Below are positions 58,001 to 61,000 of a DNA stretch of 64,000 nt, one piece after another. The DNA is from DATLGB01 sp963726825 (GTDB taxonomy: Bacteria; Actinomycetota; Thermoleophilia; Solirubrobacterales; Solirubrobacteraceae): contig CAVSDT010000002.1 in assembly GCA_963726825.1 (NCBI GenBank), forward strand, positions 1,922,001-1,986,000. The letters are read 5' to 3'. A model generated the notes under the pieces. That model did no database searches, was not told where the DNA came from, and saw only the letters and a program-made list of their open reading frames with translations. The position numbers were made by a program, and so were the translations under genes. Position 1 is the first letter of the stretch, and each line of letters begins with the position of its first letter.

Positions 58001-61000
58001 CCCGACGCGCAGGACCAGGCCGCCGAGGTTGACGTTCGTGTCCGTGTACTGCATGACGGCCGGCAGCGGGACCCGGATCGCAGGCGGCGTGTACTCGAAC
58101 GGCGGCGGATCGAAGACCAGCACCGGCGCGTCGCCGCCGACGTGGATGACGTCGTCGCCCGAGCCGCCGTTGACGACCGTCTCGAACGCGTTGCCCGTGG
58201 CCAGGACGTAGATCGTGTCGTTGCCGGCGCCGCCGTCGATCTCGACGACCTCGATGTCCTTGAACGTCACCAGCCGCCCGGCGCCGGCCACGAACGTGTC
58301 GGTGATGACGAAGACGTCGCCGATCGGCGTGCCCGTGACGACCACGGTGTCGGTGCCGTTGCCGCCGTTGATGAACACGGGGGCGTTCTGCAGGTAGTCG
58401 TAGCGGTTGGAGCCCTCGCCGCCGAACAGCGTCGCCAGGTTCGAGACGTCGTTGGGGTCGTCGGTGTCCTCGTGCAGGACGAGGAAGGTCTTCAGGAGGA
58501 AGCGGTCGTTGCCGTTGCCGCCGTGCAGCCACAGCTTGGCGCGGTTGTAGTTGACCTCGAAGCGGTCGTTCTGGTTGCCGCCGAGGACGAACAGCGGGTT
58601 GGAGTTGCCGTTCGTCATGTTCTCGGTGTCGGCGATCGGCACGCCGTCGGGGAACTCCAGCGTGCGGTTGCCCTTGTCCGGGATCAGCGGGACGGTGCCG
58701 ACGACGATCTCGTCGTCGCCGCCGCCGAGGTCGACGATCGTCGTCGCGGCGGTGTCGTCGGAGAGGATCCGGTCGCTGCCCTCGAGCGTGTAGACCTCGA
58801 CGCGCTCCATGCCGCGGTAGGTGACCCGCTGCTGGGAGACCCCGCTGGCCTGGATGATGCCGACGCGGAAGCCGCCGCCGCCGGTGGCGTTGAGCGAGAA
58901 CTGGTCGGCCTGGTTGGTGCCGAGGACGATCAGCCGGTCGATGCCGATGCCGGCGCCGGAGTCGGCGATCTCGACCTGGCCCGCGTTGCCGAGCGCGATC
59001 GTGATGACGTAGCTCTCGTAGGCGCCGCCGGTCGAGCTCTTCGCGTCGAGCACCGCGCGGCCGGTCCAGGCGGCGCCGGACTGCGCCACGCCGCCGACGT
59101 AGAAGAGGCCGTCGGGGTCGTTGACCGCCAGGGTGTTGTTGCCCGTGCCGCCGTTGAGGACGGCCTGCTCGAAGATCCCGTCGAGGTTCTCCACGGTCGC
59201 GCCGGCCAGGAAGCGGTTGGGGGCGCCGAAGTCGCGGAAGCACGGGTTGACCTGGGTCTTGATCGCGGCGATCAGGTCGTCCTCGGAGCCGTAGGAGACG
59301 CTGCCGCACGGCCCGGTCCCGAGCACCATCGTGCCGACGATGAAGCGGTTGCGGAACAGCGTCATGTCGCTGTTGAAGGTCTCGATCAGGGTGTCGACGT
59401 CGGCGGCGCCGCTCGAGTCGATGAACGTGTCGCGGCCGAGACCGCCCGTGACCGTGTCGGACCCGTTGCCGCTGTTGAGGGTGTCGTCGAAGGGCGAGCC
59501 GATCAGCGTGTCGTTGCCGTCGCCGCCGTCGAGGGTCAGCGCCACGAGGTCCGGGAAGACGGGGGCGGCGGCCGCGTCGTTGTCGCCGAGGCCGGCGGCA
59601 TCGAGGGTGTCGTTGCCGCTGAGGCCCTTGATGGTCAGTCGGTCGCCCTCGCTGCGGACCGTGCTGCTGACGAGGTAGTCGGTCAGCAGCGCGGTGGTCG
59701 AGGTCAGCGTGATCGAGATCTGGTCGACGGTGCCGGGGGTCGCGGAGGCCGACGAGACGGCGCCCGCGAGGTGGAACGTGTCGTCGGCGCCGTTGCGGCC
59801 CTCGATCGTGATCGTGTCCGCGGCCTTGTCGTCGGAGACGAGGTACTTCGGCCGCGTGATGGTCTTGCCGGGGTTCGCCGGGTCGGCGACGGTCTCGTCG
59901 CCGGCGCGGATGCGCACCTTGCCCGCGTCGATCTCGATGTGCTTGGCGCTCGAGCCGGACAGGCTCTTGACGAGGAGGGTGTCCGCCCCCGTGCCGAGGT
60001 CGACGAGGACGTTCTCGAAGCCGGTGCCCTTCAGCGCCGGGCCGGAGCCGCCGGCCGTGGCGACGCGCACGTCTGCGTCGCCGGGCTTGTCCATCACGAG
60101 GTCGTCCGCGCCGCCGGTCGCCGTGACGATCAGCCAGTCGTCGCCGCCTGCGCCGCCCTTGATCGTGGGGAAGCCGGAGGCGCCCACGCCGACGCGCACG
60201 ATGTCGTCGTCGTCGCCGGCGTCGATCGTGTCGGCGCCGCCGCCGGAGGTGATGTCGTCGGAGCCCACCCCGCCCGACAGCGAGTCGTTGCCGGCGCCGC
60301 CGATCAGCACGTCGTCGCCGGCGTCGCCGGTGAACGTCACCCGCGCGGTGGAGAGGTTGGAGAGGTAGTCGTTGCCGCCGTTGCCGTGGACCTCGATCTG
60401 GCGGTTGTCGGGGCCGGCGGCGGTGAGCGCGCCGATCTCGATCGCGTCGTCCATCGTCTCGACCTCGTCCGCGCTCGTCTCGGGGTCCTTGTAGGTGACG
60501 GGGTCCATCAGCGCGGCGAGCGGGGTGCCGTCGCAGATGTCGCCGCAGATGACGGCGTTGCCCGAGCCGTTGAAGAGGATCGTGTCGACGCCGTTGCCGC
60601 CCTCGAGGTGCACGCGGGAGAGCACCCCCTCGCGGACGATGATCGTGTCCGCGCCGTTGCCCGCGTAGGCGAAGATCGCGTTGACGCCGACGTAGGTCTT
60701 CTCGCGGCCCATGCCCTTGACGCGCACCGTCTCCGCCCCGGCTGCGCCGCCGACGTGCTCGACGATGAAGATCTCGGCGGCGTCGTCGTCGCCGATGCCG
60801 CGGCCCGGGAAGCTGCCGCTGGCCTTCGCCCGCAGGCCCATGTTCAGGTACAGCGCCTTGGGGGACTGGACGGTGCCGCCCCACGTCCCGACGCCCGCGG
60901 TGGCGGGGTTGGCGCCGGCGTCGCCGGCGAGGAAGACGATCTTCGGCAGCTGGATCGTGCCGATCTTGAAGCGGACGGTCTTCTTGATCGTCGCGAACAG

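Noticed and set aside
46150..60342. Interpretation of the RTX repeats as evidence for a type I secretion system
   Set aside because: No ABC exporter, membrane-fusion protein or TolC-like gene exists in the window, and the protein's C-terminus is a basic tail, not a type I signal.
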